Part shown: positions 55,748 through 63,971 of the stretch, piece by piece
Numbering within the stretch: position 1 is the first letter of the stretch
How the letters are laid out: each line of letters begins with the position of its first letter
Origin: Komagataeibacter rhaeticus
GTDB taxonomy: Bacteria > Pseudomonadota > Alphaproteobacteria > Acetobacterales > Acetobacteraceae
Length of the DNA: 64,000 bases
Assembly: GCF_003207855.1 (NCBI RefSeq)
Contig: NZ_NKTZ01000001.1
Location: forward strand, 395,257 to 459,256
Direction of reading: 5' to 3'
Made by a program: the position numbers and the translations under genes
Notes under the pieces: model-generated
Told to the model about the DNA's origin: nothing
What the model saw: the letters and a program-made list of their open reading frames with translations, nothing else
Databases searched by the model: none

Positions 55748-57031
55748 ATGGACAAGGCTGTTGCAACCCCCGCGCGGGCTGATGCACCGCAGCCGGACGT
55801 GATCCGCGCCATGACCCTTGCCGCGCGCCAGGCCGGGCGTGTGCTGGCCCGCAGCAGCACCACCACCCGCAACGCCGCCCTGATGGCCGCGGCCCAGGCG
55901 CTGCGTGCGGCCCAGCCTGAACTGCTGGCGGCCAATGCGCGTGACCTGGCCGCCTTTACCGGCGCCAGTGCGTTCCGTGACCGGCTGACGCTCAACCCCG
56001 AACGGGTCGAGGCCATGGCGCTGGGGCTGGAGCAGGTGGCCGGCCTGCCCGACCCGGTGGGCCATGTCATGGCGGAATGGGACCGGCCCAACGGGCTGCG
56101 TATTCGCCGGGTCGCCACCCCGGTGGGTGTCATCGGCATGATCTATGAAAGCCGTCCCAACGTGGGCGCGGACGCGGCGGCGCTGTGCATCAAGTCCGGC
56201 AACGCGGTCATCCTGCGGGGCGGATCGGACAGCCTGAACAGCGCGCGCGTCATCCATACTGCCATGCAGGCCGGGCTGAAGGCCGCCGGCCTGCCGGTGG
56301 ACTGCGTGCAGATCCCGCCCGATGCGGATCGCGCGCATGTGGCTGCCATGCTGGGGGCGGCGGGGCTGATCGACCTGATCATTCCCCGTGGCGGCAAGTC
56401 GCTGGTCGAACGGGTCTGTGCCGAGGCCCGCGTGCCGGTACTGGCCCATGCCGAGGGGCTGTGCCACACCTATGTCCATGCCGCCGCCGATCTGGAAATG
56501 GCGCGGCGCATCGTGCTGAACGCCAAGCTGCGCCGGCCGGGCATATGCGGTGCGACCGAGACGCTGCTGGTGGATCAGGCGATCGCGCCCAGGATCCTGC
56601 CCGGCCTGATCGAGGATCTGGCCACCCGTGGCTGCACCTTCCGTGCCGATGAGTGCGCGCGCGCGGTCGTGCCCGACCTTCCCGCCGCGACGGATGCGGA
56701 TTTTGCCACCGAATGGCTGGATGCGGTCCTGTCCGTTGGTGTGGTGGATGGCGTGGAGGATGCGCTGGCGCATATCGCCCGCTACGGCAGCGCGCATACC
56801 GAGGCCATCGTGACGGAAGACGAAACCGCGGCCACGACGTTCCTGAACGGAACGGACAGCGCGGTGGTCATGTGGAATGCCTCCACCCAGTTCTGTGATG
56901 GGGGAGAGTTCGGTTTCGGGGCCGAGATCGGCATAGCCACCGGGCGTTTCCATGCCCGTGGGCCGGTCGGGCTGGAGCAGCTGACCACCTACCGCTACGA
57001 AGTGATCGGCACCGGACAGGTCCGGGCCTGA
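55748..57031 (+). CDS. proA: Glutamate-5-semialdehyde dehydrogenase
   Basis: A 427-residue enzyme of proline synthesis, reducing gamma-glutamyl phosphate. Motifs are RVATPVGVIGMIYESRPNV, KSGNAVILRGGSD, PRGGKSLVE and the catalytic Cys segment RPGICGATETLL. The length matches the family. No proB is adjacent. nadD follows after 53 bases. The proline pathway is therefore split in this window, with proC at 44301. Confidence 0.96.
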   Translation: MDKAVATPARADAPQPDVIRAMTLAARQAGRVLARSSTTTRNAALMAAAQALRAAQPELLAANARDLAAFTGASAFRDRLTLNPERVEAMALGLEQVAGLPDPVGHVMAEWDRPNGLRIRRVATPVGVIGMIYESRPNVGADAAALCIKSGNAVILRGGSDSLNSARVIHTAMQAGLKAAGLPVDCVQIPPDADRAHVAAMLGAAGLIDLIIPRGGKSLVERVCAEARVPVLAHAEGLCHTYVHAAADLEMARRIVLNAKLRRPGICGATETLLVDQAIAPRILPGLIEDLATRGCTFRADECARAVVPDLPAATDADFATEWLDAVLSVGVVDGVEDALAHIARYGSAHTEAIVTEDETAATTFLNGTDSAVVMWNASTQFCDGGEFGFGAEIGIATGRFHARGPVGLEQLTTYRYEVIGTGQVRA

Positions 57032-57084
57032 GCCTGTTGCGCGGCACGGGGGCAGCCCCGTCGGTCCGGGGGGACGGGCGGTCC

Positions 57085-57678
57085 ATGCGCGTGGGCCTGC
57101 TGGGGGGATCGTTCAACCCGGTGCATGAAGGCCATATCCAACTGGCCTGCCGGGCGTTGCGCCAGCTCCGGCTTGATCAGGTCTGGTTCCTGGTCTCGCC
57201 GGGCAATCCGCTCAAGCCCGCGGCGGGCATGGCGCCGCTGGCGCAGCGGCTGGCCGGGGTGCGGGCGCGCCTGCGGGGGCTGGGCACGCGCAGGCTGGTT
57301 GCAACCGATATCGAGCGCCATATCGGCACACGCTATACGGTCGATACGCTGGCGCGCCTGAAACGGCTTTTCCCGCATGTGCGGTTTGTCTGGCTCATGG
57401 GGGCGGACGGGTTGGCCCAGATGGGGCGGTGGCGGCGCTGGACCGATCTGGTCCGCATGGTTCCGCTCGCGGTTCTGCCGCGACCGGGTTATAATGGCCC
57501 GGCACTGCACGGGCAGATCGCCCATATCATGGCACCCTGGCGCCGCCCCGCGCGGGAAGCGGGAAGGCTTGCCCTGTGCACGCCACCGGCATGGGTCTTT
57601 CTTCCCGCGCCACAGAACGCTATATCAGCTACAGAAATACGTGCATCGCAGGCCGGGTCCGGCCACCGACGGGAGTAA
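57085..57678 (+). CDS. nadD: Nicotinate-nucleotide adenylyltransferase
   Basis: A 197-residue enzyme that adenylates nicotinate mononucleotide in NAD synthesis. The signature GLLGGSFNPVHEGHI is at the N-terminus, and ISATEIR near the C-terminus is the second family motif. MRVGLLGG at 57085 is the natural start. rsfS and rlmH follow, the common nadD-rsfS-rlmH order. nadE, which uses its product later, lies at 29969. Confidence 0.94.
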   Translation: MRVGLLGGSFNPVHEGHIQLACRALRQLRLDQVWFLVSPGNPLKPAAGMAPLAQRLAGVRARLRGLGTRRLVATDIERHIGTRYTVDTLARLKRLFPHVRFVWLMGADGLAQMGRWRRWTDLVRMVPLAVLPRPGYNGPALHGQIAHIMAPWRRPAREAGRLALCTPPAWVFLPAPQNAISATEIRASQAGSGHRRE

Positions 57679-57785
57679 CAGCCATAACCAGAAAGCCTAC
57701 AGCCGAGGGCAGCGCCAGGCACCGCACCGGCAGCCCCCTCTCCGCCGGGCAGCCGCGCGTGACCACAGGCGCGCTGGGCAGCGCC

Positions 57786-58223
57786 ATGCAGGTGCCGGGC
57801 ACGCCACGCAAGAAGGCAGCCGTGGCTGGTCCCACCGCCACCCGGACGCGCGAACCCGACCCCCGTGTCGACCAGTTTCTGGAAATCATCACCACCAGCC
57901 TGGAAGATGACAAGGCCGAGGATATCGTGGTGATCGACCTGACCGGACGGGCTTCCTTCGCTGACCGGATGGTGATCGCAACCGGCCTTGCGGACCGGCA
58001 GATCGCGGCCATGGCAGCCCATATCGACCGTAAGCTGGGGGAAGCGGGGCTGAAGCGCATCCGCACCGAAGGGGCAGGCGGTTCCGACTGGGTGCTGCTG
58101 GATGCGGGTGACATCGTGGTGCATCTGTTCAAGGCCGAAGCGCGTGCGCTGTACGGGCTGGAGCGGATGTGGGGCGCTGACCTGGATGTGCCGCCGGATG
58201 CGCCAGCCACCCCGGTGGAATAA
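57786..58223 (+). CDS. rsfS: Ribosomal silencing factor RsfS
   Basis: A RsfS/Iojap protein that binds L14 and blocks subunit joining in starvation. The domain runs through [45 protein letters not shown] and [16 protein letters not shown]. The first in-frame ATG after the nadD stop is 57786 (145 residues) and is used here, but it has a poor ribosome site. A GGGAG sits ideally before an in-frame ATA at 57684 (179 residues). An in-frame GTG is at 57759. The N-terminal region is basic and low-complexity. Confidence 0.85.
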   Translation: MQVPGTPRKKAAVAGPTATRTREPDPRVDQFLEIITTSLEDDKAEDIVVIDLTGRASFADRMVIATGLADRQIAAMAAHIDRKLGEAGLKRIRTEGAGGSDWVLLDAGDIVVHLFKAEARALYGLERMWGADLDVPPDAPATPVE

Positions 58224-58225
58224 TC

Positions 58226-58684
58226 TTGTTTCACCTGATTGCCGTAGGCCGCATGAAGGACCGGGTGGAGCGTGACCTGTTTGAACGCTATGCCACCCGG
58301 CTTTCCCCCCGCATCAGGCTGACCGAACTGGCGGAAGGGCGCGGGGCACCCAATGAGATCAAGCGCCGCGAAGGACAGGCCATTCTTGCGGCGCTGCCTG
58401 AACGCGCATTGGTTGTTGCCATGGACGAAGGGGGCCGGACCTACGACAGTCTGACCTTTTCACGCGCGGTGGAGCAGTGGGTCGAAACCCCAAGGCCATT
58501 ATGTTTCGTGATTGGTGGAGCCGAGGGGCTTGATGCCCCGGTCGTACAGCGGGCCGATCATACACTGTCGCTTGGCAGGATGACCTGGCCGCACATGCTG
58601 GTGCGCGGCATGCTGGCCGAACAGCTCTATCGCGCCCGCGCCATTTCGGCCGGCCATCCCTATCATCGGGCTGGTCGGCCCTGA
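58226..58684 (+). CDS. rlmH: 23S rRNA (pseudouridine1915-N3)-methyltransferase
   Basis: A 152-residue SPOUT methyltransferase, the usual RlmH size. [10 protein letters not shown] opens the protein, [10 protein letters not shown] forms the SAM-binding trefoil-knot region, and [24 protein letters not shown] closes it. It starts at TTG (58226) with GGTGGA upstream, two bases after the rsfS stop. Confidence 0.95.
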   Translation: MFHLIAVGRMKDRVERDLFERYATRLSPRIRLTELAEGRGAPNEIKRREGQAILAALPERALVVAMDEGGRTYDSLTFSRAVEQWVETPRPLCFVIGGAEGLDAPVVQRADHTLSLGRMTWPHMLVRGMLAEQLYRARAISAGHPYHRAGRP

Positions 58685-58697
58685 CGTTTTTTAGACC

Positions 58698-59459
58698 CTA
58701 GCGCAGGGAACGATTCGGCACGTCATCCGTATAGGCCAGTGAAGACGTTGCGCGGCCCGCGGCAATGCCCTCGGGGGCTTCCGCCACTTCCGTGCTGTTG
58801 TGGCGGGTACGGGGCTGCGCCTGCGCCATCACGGTGGGGTTGCTGTGCATGGCTTTCTGATACGTGGTCAGCATCACGTCCGAACCTGCGGCCGGGCGGG
58901 CGTAAATGAAGCCGTAGGTGGGATAGATGCTGCCAAACCCGCCGCTATGGTTGTTCAGTGCCACGCGCACGGCCGACCAGTCATTGTTGGGGGAAACGTC
59001 AATGACAGGAACCGCGCGGCTGATACCGCCCTGGCCCCAATGCGACTGATCGATGATGATCGTGCGGCTGTTGACCAGCTGCCGCACCACGGCTACATGG
59101 CCCAGCGGCATGCGGCGCGTGCCACGGAAGTTGAGTACGCTGCCTTCCTCGGGCGCGCTGCCACGGGCGTAGCGCCCGGCTGCGTTATACCACCAGTCGA
59201 CCGCGTTGCCGCGGATTTCGACATCCGATGCCGATTTGGCAAAGGCCACGCACTGGATCACATGACCCCGCTCATGTCCGTGCCCGCGGCGCAGGGCTGC
59301 ATGGTGAATGGCATGGCCGTGCGTGGCGGTGGCTGCGGCGGGATGGATGTGGCTGGCATGCCGGGTTGTATGGGCCTGCCCCTGTTCCGAAAACATGAAT
59401 CCGAACGTGGCGCCAAGGACGGAAAGCAGGAGGCCACGCTTCATGTTTCTGATCCACAT
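58698..59459 (-). CDS. Exported CHAP-domain protein, likely peptidoglycan amidase
   Basis: A 253-residue protein with an N-terminal hydrophobic signal (GLLLSVLGATFGFMFSEQGQA), a His-rich linker (residues 30-66), and a CHAP domain. The catalytic Cys70 is in HVIQCVAFAK and His121 is in GHVAVV, with a WWYNAA motif between. CHAP enzymes cleave peptidoglycan amide or peptide bonds. The last 60 residues are Ala/Thr/Arg-rich. The ATG at 59459 has GGAGAG 11 bases upstream; MKRG at 59444 is possible. Confidence 0.82.
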   Translation of the reverse strand: MWIRNMKRGLLLSVLGATFGFMFSEQGQAHTTRHASHIHPAAATATHGHAIHHAALRRGHGHERGHVIQCVAFAKSASDVEIRGNAVDWWYNAAGRYARGSAPEEGSVLNFRGTRRMPLGHVAVVRQLVNSRTIIIDQSHWGQGGISRAVPVIDVSPNNDWSAVRVALNNHSGGFGSIYPTYGFIYARPAAGSDVMLTTYQKAMHSNPTVMAQAQPRTRHNSTEVAEAPEGIAAGRATSSLAYTDDVPNRSLR

Positions 59460-59712
59460 TTTCTACAATCTCTCCACCGCATTGGGGTGATTCTTTAATA
59501 ACTGGCTCACATCGTGTTCATCGAGTAGCAAGCCCGTTGCAAGTCTGACAAGCCTGCGCTGTGAAGGATGAACAGCAACAGGACAGATTTCCCCTAAAAA
59601 GGGTATCTTAATAAAAAAATAGGAATAAATTCTTTATTCGGACCAGTCAGCCCCTGTTTTTTGGGCATAAAAAGGCCGTAAACAGTCAGTGAGAACAGAA
59701 GTGGAATGATTC
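59460..59712. other. Intergenic region upstream of the CHAP gene
   Basis: About 250 bases with an AT-rich middle (59600-59640, for example AAAAAAATAGGAATAAA) that probably holds the CHAP promoter. No ORF or RNA gene is convincing here. Confidence 0.45.
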
Positions 59713-59773
59713 TGGGAAGACAGGAAAGTTGCAAAAATGTGACATGTTTTGCACTGCCCCACCTGTCTTCCCA
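59713..59773 (-). terminator. Nested inverted repeats downstream of the second RidA gene
   Basis: TGGGAAGACAGG (59713-59724) and CCTGTCTTCCCA (59762-59773) are a perfect 12-base inverted repeat. Inside it, TGCAAAA (59730-59736) and TTTTGCA (59747-59753) form a second one. It starts six bases after the ridA stop on the minus strand. It may be a terminator or another structured RNA. Confidence 0.5.
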
Positions 59774-59779
59774 TATGTC

Positions 59780-60130
59780 TTATTTGGTGGCGATCACCAT
59801 GATTTCGACCAGTACGTCCGGATGGGCCATCTTGGCTTCCACGCAGGCGCGGGCAGGGGCGCCGCCCTTGGGCAGCCAGGGGCTCCATACGGCGTTCATG
59901 GCATCACGGTCGTTGATGTCCTTCAGCCAGATCTGGGCCTGCAGCAGGCGGGTGTTGTCGGTGCCGTGCAGTTCCAGCGCCTCATCGATCTGGGTCAGGA
60001 TGTCCCTGGTCTGCGCCGTGATGTCGGCGGACAGGTCGCGGGCCACGAATCCCTGCGTGAACAGGAAGCCATGATATTCCACAACCTTGGACAGGATGGC
60101 GTTGGGCTCGGTGCGGATGATCTTGCTCAT
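59780..60130 (-). CDS. RidA family protein, short form
   Basis: A 116-residue RidA/YjgF member, close to the usual 120-130 residues. Signature parts are VEYHGFLFTQGFVARDLSADI, TRDILTQIDEALELHG, and PARACVEAKMAHPDVLVEI with the Arg that would bind the imine substrate. It belongs to a RidA subgroup distinct from the 155-residue protein at 22840. It is 81 bases downstream of mocA on the same strand. Confidence 0.9.
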   Translation of the reverse strand: MSKIIRTEPNAILSKVVEYHGFLFTQGFVARDLSADITAQTRDILTQIDEALELHGTDNTRLLQAQIWLKDINDRDAMNAVWSPWLPKGGAPARACVEAKMAHPDVLVEIMVIATK

Positions 60131-60211
60131 GTCATTGGTCCTAGTTGGTTGGCAGGCATGCGGGCATGCCGCATGTGCTGCCCTCTCTCTTTGCGCCGGT
60201 CCGGGCCAAGG

Positions 60212-60847
60212 TCAACCGCCTGCAAAAAGACGTGCGTACTCAGCCAGCCGGGCAGGGGTATCGAAATCCTCGGTTATTTCCGGGCCGGCCGCGACCTGCG
60301 GCATGTCCGCCCCGTACCGGTCCAGCAATGCGCGTGCCCCCCTGTCGCCCGCCTGCGTCATCAGGGCGGGGAACAGGCGGCGGCTCCACAGGATCGGGTT
60401 TCCGCGCCGTCCCGCGTGCACCGGCATCACGCCCGGACAGGCCGGATGGGCGGCAAAGGCAGCGATCATGCGGTCCAGCAGGGTAGAGGAAATCAGGGGC
60501 ATGTCCCCCAGGCAGATCAGCGTGCCCGCCACGTCGTGCTGTGCCGCCACCGCCATGCCGGCGGCCAGCGTGCGCGAAAGCCCGGCTTCATGGTCGCGCG
60601 CGCTGATGCATAGCGGCATGCGCTCTGGCGGGATGCCCCGCAGGGCGGCGGCCTGGATTTCGGTGCTGCGATGTCCGAACACGATCACAAGCGGATCGGC
60701 CCGGCAGGCGGCTACCGCGCGCAGCGTACGGGCGATCATGGGCAGGCCGGTTGCATCGGGGGCCAGCAGCTTGTGCGCGGGCGCCGTGCGGCTGGAGGCC
60801 CCCGCCGCCAGCACGATGGCCGCGACACAGGGGGCGGCCCTGCTCAC
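60212..60847 (-). CDS. mocA: Molybdenum cofactor cytidylyltransferase-like protein (MocA family)
   Basis: A 211-residue nucleotidyltransferase with the N-terminal motif IVLAAGASSR and acidic GDMPLISSTLL. The family attaches CMP (or GMP) to molybdopterin. It overlaps xdhC by four bases (ATGA) and lies downstream of it, the usual pairing for maturation of xanthine/aldehyde-oxidase-type enzymes. No such molybdo-enzyme is in the window. The gene name is by family; the exact nucleotide is not known. Confidence 0.82.
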   Translation of the reverse strand: MSRAAPCVAAIVLAAGASSRTAPAHKLLAPDATGLPMIARTLRAVAACRADPLVIVFGHRSTEIQAAALRGIPPERMPLCISARDHEAGLSRTLAAGMAVAAQHDVAGTLICLGDMPLISSTLLDRMIAAFAAHPACPGVMPVHAGRRGNPILWSRRLFPALMTQAGDRGARALLDRYGADMPQVAAGPEITEDFDTPARLAEYARLFAGG

Positions 60848-61932
60848 GCCCAGCCCGATACGCGCCCCAGCGGCCTGTCATGGCGCACGGCCACGATTTC
60901 GGCCAGGATGGAAAGGGCAATCTCGGCTGCTCCCACCGCGCCGATGGCAAGCCCCACGGGGCCATGGATGCGGGCGATCTGCGCGGGCGTGAAACCGGCA
61001 TCCCCCAGCCGTTTCACGCGGGAAGCCTGGGTTTTGCGCGAACCCAGCGCGCCAATATAAAAAGCATCACTGCCCAGCGCGTAGTGCAGTGTCGGGTCAT
61101 CAAGCTTGGCGTCGTGGGTCAGGGTCACGATGGCGGTCTGGTTATCGACCCCCATCTGCGCCATTGCCTCGTCCGGCCAGTCGGTGTGCAGTGTGATGCC
61201 GGGAAAACGCTCGGCTGTCGCAAGCTGGGTGCGGGGGTCAACCACCGTTACGTCAAAGCCGGTCGTCTGCGCCATGGGGGCCAGCACCTGTGCAATGTGC
61301 ACGGCACCCACAACCAGCAGGCGGGGCTGCATGGGCACAAGGTGGAGGAACCACAGGGCCTGCCCCGTATCGTCCTCCAGCCGCAGGCTGCGGCCGGTTG
61401 CAAAGACTTCCGCCGCCCGGGCGTGGAGTTTCGTCTCCAGCCCGTTGTCCGGCTGCGGTCCGGGTGGGGCGGCATCCCGGTACAGCAGCCGCGTGCGGCC
61501 TGTTGCCAGTTCGGTCGCCATGATGACCGGTACGCGCGCGTGGCGTTTTGCGGCCACCGTTTCCAGCAACTCCAGATCCAGCGTGCCCTGCGGATGTTCG
61601 GGGGTGCGGATGGCGGTCACGTACACATCCAGCAGTCCGCCACACGCAAGGCCGACCGCCCACGCCTCGTCGCTGGATACGCCATAGGACAGGGCGACGG
61701 GCCGGCCCGTGTCCATTACGGTGCGGGCTTCCTCGATCACGGCGCCTTCAACGCATCCCCCGCTGACCGACCCTTCTATGCGGCCATTGGCGCATACGGC
61801 CATCATGCTGCCGGCCGGGCGGGGGGAACTGCCCCATGTCGAGGTTACTGTCGCCATGGCGCAGGGCTGTCCCGCCCGTGCCCAGTCGATCAGCAGATCC
61901 AGCGGATCCTGCAGGGATGAAATCTTTGTCAT
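60844..61932 (-). CDS. xdhC: XdhC family molybdo-enzyme maturation factor
   Basis: A 362-residue protein. The N-terminal XdhC/CoxI domain has VTSTWGSSPRPAGSMMAV and EGSVSGGCVEGAVIEEAR. The C-terminal Rossmann-like domain has LLVVGAVHIAQVLAPMA and DPRTQLATAERFP. XdhC inserts the sulfurated molybdenum cofactor into xanthine dehydrogenase-like or aldehyde dehydrogenase enzymes. Coupled to mocA by ATGA overlap. Confidence 0.92.
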   Translation of the reverse strand: MTKISSLQDPLDLLIDWARAGQPCAMATVTSTWGSSPRPAGSMMAVCANGRIEGSVSGGCVEGAVIEEARTVMDTGRPVALSYGVSSDEAWAVGLACGGLLDVYVTAIRTPEHPQGTLDLELLETVAAKRHARVPVIMATELATGRTRLLYRDAAPPGPQPDNGLETKLHARAAEVFATGRSLRLEDDTGQALWFLHLVPMQPRLLVVGAVHIAQVLAPMAQTTGFDVTVVDPRTQLATAERFPGITLHTDWPDEAMAQMGVDNQTAIVTLTHDAKLDDPTLHYALGSDAFYIGALGSRKTQASRVKRLGDAGFTPAQIARIHGPVGLAIGAVGAAEIALSILAEIVAVRHDRPLGRVSGWA

Positions 61933-62059
61933 GGCAGGGCTACTCTATCAGCACGCATGCAGGCATGCCAGCCGGTAGACATGCGCGGGCCGCCACCCCA
62001 TGTTGTGTCACAACACGCTGCCGCCCCGCATCGGGCCGGTGCATGAATGGAGTAATGAA

Positions 62060-62440
62060 ATGAGTTATGTGGATCCCGTCTGGTATGTTGTTGCCGATAG
62101 CATTCATGCCCGTATCCTCAAGCATGGTGAACATGGGCTGGCCACCTTCACCCATCTCAAGAGCGATGACGCGAAGGGCATGGATGCCCCGCGCAATGGG
62201 GCTTATGGCAAGGTCATTGCCGAATTCCTGAACAGGGCCGTGCGTGCGAAGGAAACGCCGGGTCTGGCCATTGCGGCACCGGGGGAGGTGATGCACCAGA
62301 TCCGCACCCATCTGGATGTGCAAGCCCGCCCGCTGGTGGTGAAGGAGGTCGAGCACGACCTGACCAACACCCCCGACCATAACCTTGCATCGCATTTTGA
62401 TATTCCGGCCACCGGCTGGCCGCTGGCCAAGGAGCGCTGA
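62060..62440 (+). CDS. Host attachment/baeRF-type protein
   Basis: A 126-residue protein with the pattern of the host-attachment family (eRF1 domain 1-like): WYVVADSIHARILKHGEHGL, KVIAEFLNRAVRAKE, LAIAAPGEVMHQIRTHLD and EVEHDLTNTPDHNLASHF. Despite the family name, the molecular role is unclear; relatives are cytoplasmic and have no signal peptide, as here. The ATG at 62060 has GGAG eight bases upstream. A strong terminator follows. Confidence 0.78.
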   Translation: MSYVDPVWYVVADSIHARILKHGEHGLATFTHLKSDDAKGMDAPRNGAYGKVIAEFLNRAVRAKETPGLAIAAPGEVMHQIRTHLDVQARPLVVKEVEHDLTNTPDHNLASHFDIPATGWPLAKER

Positions 62441-62460
62441 TCCGCTTCACTGGCCGGTTG

Positions 62461-62492
62461 ATGCGCCCTGCGGTAACGTGGGGCGCATTTTT
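62461..62492 (+). terminator. Rho-independent terminator
   Basis: ATGCGCCC and GGGCGCAT form a perfect eight-base stem around a 12-base loop, followed by TTTTA. It ends the host-attachment-like transcript. Confidence 0.85.
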
Positions 62493-62512
62493 ATTAGAGT
62501 TAGGGTCATTCC

Positions 62513-63172
62513 ATGCAGGCTCCCCTGTCGCTCGAAATCGTGCCCGTTACCGCATTCGGGCAGAACTGTTCCATTTTATGGAATCCCGCCACACTTCACG
62601 CCGTGGTGGTCGATCCGGGTGGGGATGTGCCGCGCATCATGGCGTTCATTGCCGCGAAGGACCTGGTGGTGGACTCCATATGGCTGACCCATGGCCATCT
62701 GGACCATGCCGGCGGGGCGGATGCCCTGCGGCGGGAACTGACGGCCCGGCAGGGAAAGGCCGTGCCCATGATCGGGCCGGACAGGGCGGATGAGCCGCTG
62801 CTGTCCGCCATCCCGCAGCAGGCGGCGCTGTTTGGCGTGACGGGCCTGGAAAGCGTGCAGCCTGACCGATTTGTCAGCCATGGTGAAACGCTGGAGGCAC
62901 TGGGCCACAGTTTCGAGGTCCGCCATGTGCCCGGTCATACGCCGGGGCATGTCATATTTTATGATCCCGCATCCCGCTTTGCCTTTGTGGGGGATACACT
63001 GTTCCGTAGCGGCGTGGGGCGGACGGATTTCCCTTATGGTGACCATGACCAGCTGATCGCGGCCATCCGTGACCAATTGCTTCCGCTGGGCGATGATGTC
63101 ACGATCCTGCCCGGTCATGGCCCGGCAACGACAATCGGTGCTGAACGTGCAGGCAATCCCTTCCTGACGTGA
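62513..63172 (+). CDS. MBL-fold metallo-hydrolase (glyoxalase II-like)
   Basis: A 219-residue metallo-beta-lactamase fold enzyme. The zinc-binding motif THGHLDHAGG is clear, with further ligands in VPGHTPGHVIF, GDTLFRSGVGRTDFP and LPGHGPATTIG. GloB-like proteins hydrolyse thioesters such as S-lactoylglutathione; the exact substrate is not evident. It is 20 bases after the terminator of the preceding gene. Confidence 0.93.
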   Translation: MQAPLSLEIVPVTAFGQNCSILWNPATLHAVVVDPGGDVPRIMAFIAAKDLVVDSIWLTHGHLDHAGGADALRRELTARQGKAVPMIGPDRADEPLLSAIPQQAALFGVTGLESVQPDRFVSHGETLEALGHSFEVRHVPGHTPGHVIFYDPASRFAFVGDTLFRSGVGRTDFPYGDHDQLIAAIRDQLLPLGDDVTILPGHGPATTIGAERAGNPFLT

Positions 63173-63206
63173 CCATGGATAACAGGGTGCAGGAGAAAAA
63201 CAGCTT

Positions 63207-63719
63207 ATGATGTCCCTCAAGCCCGGCCGGTGGCTGGCTCTGGCCGCATGCATGGCCGCCGTTTCCGTTCCCGCCATGGCAGCGGAAGAAACGGGGGAAC
63301 CCACCCACGCCCAGGCCCCGCTGCCCACCGTGGCGCTGACCATCACGTCGGCCAATGGTACGAAACACGCCTTTACGGTGGAAAAGGCGATGACCCCGCG
63401 TGAACAGCAGGTGGGCGAGATGTTCCGCCCGTCCGTCCCGGCTGACGGGGGCATGATCTTTGTCTGGCCGTACCCGCGCCAGAGCGACATGTGGATGGAA
63501 AACACCAGGGCTTCGCTCGATATCGTTTTTATCGGCGCCGATAATCGCGTTTCCTCCATTGTCGAGAACGCCGTCCCCCTCAGCCTGGCCCGAATCAGCA
63601 GTCACGGTCCCGTGCGCGCAACGCTGGAATTGCAGGCCGGTATTACCGAAAAGCTGGGAATCGTGGTGGGAGACCGGGTGGATTCGGCCGTGCTGAACAA
63701 TGGACCATCATCCAAGTAA
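63207..63719 (+). CDS. DUF192 exported protein
   Basis: A 170-residue protein with a signal peptide (PGRWLALAACMAAVSVPAMA). The DUF192 domain follows: EKAMTPREQQVGEMFRPSVP, GGMIFVWPYPRQSDMWMENT and LDIVFIGADNRV, typical of the ABF-1/DUF192 family. Its function is not established. It follows the MBL gene by 34 bases and is the last protein gene before the rRNA leader. Confidence 0.92.
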   Translation: MMSLKPGRWLALAACMAAVSVPAMAAEETGEPTHAQAPLPTVALTITSANGTKHAFTVEKAMTPREQQVGEMFRPSVPADGGMIFVWPYPRQSDMWMENTRASLDIVFIGADNRVSSIVENAVPLSLARISSHGPVRATLELQAGITEKLGIVVGDRVDSAVLNNGPSSK

Positions 63720-63794
63720 GTCTAATATTTGTTGGTTTCCCGCCGTTTTTTGGTTTTTCCCTGAGATATTTTTCCTTTTAGGTGCATTTTCTGA

Positions 63795-63823
63795 TTGACG
63801 GTTTTGGGGGTGGGACCTATATC
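63795..63823 (+). promoter_or_regulatory. Putative strong promoter of an rRNA operon
   Basis: TTGACG (63795-63800) and TATATC (63818-63823) with a 17-base spacer. The region downstream to 64000 has no ORF and looks like an rrn leader with boxA, so the promoter is assigned to that operon. Confidence 0.6.
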
Positions 63824-63962
63824 CGCACTCACCGGCGGCGCTGAGGGAAACTTCTTGAGGTTGCTGGTGAGATTTGCTAGGTTATTCGGCCCGATTGGGC
63901 TTTGGTCTTTGACAAGAGAATAGAGAGAGTATCTGGAAGGGATATGCTGGCGGCGCGGTTGT

Positions 63963-63971
63963 TGCTCTTTA
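63963..63971 (+). promoter_or_regulatory. boxA-like antitermination site in an rRNA leader
   Basis: TGCTCTTTA matches the start of the NusB/NusE boxA consensus TGCTCTTTAACA. It follows leader sequence with TCTTTGACAAGAGAATAGAG, often seen ahead of 16S rRNA genes. The 16S gene itself would begin after the window. Confidence 0.55.
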
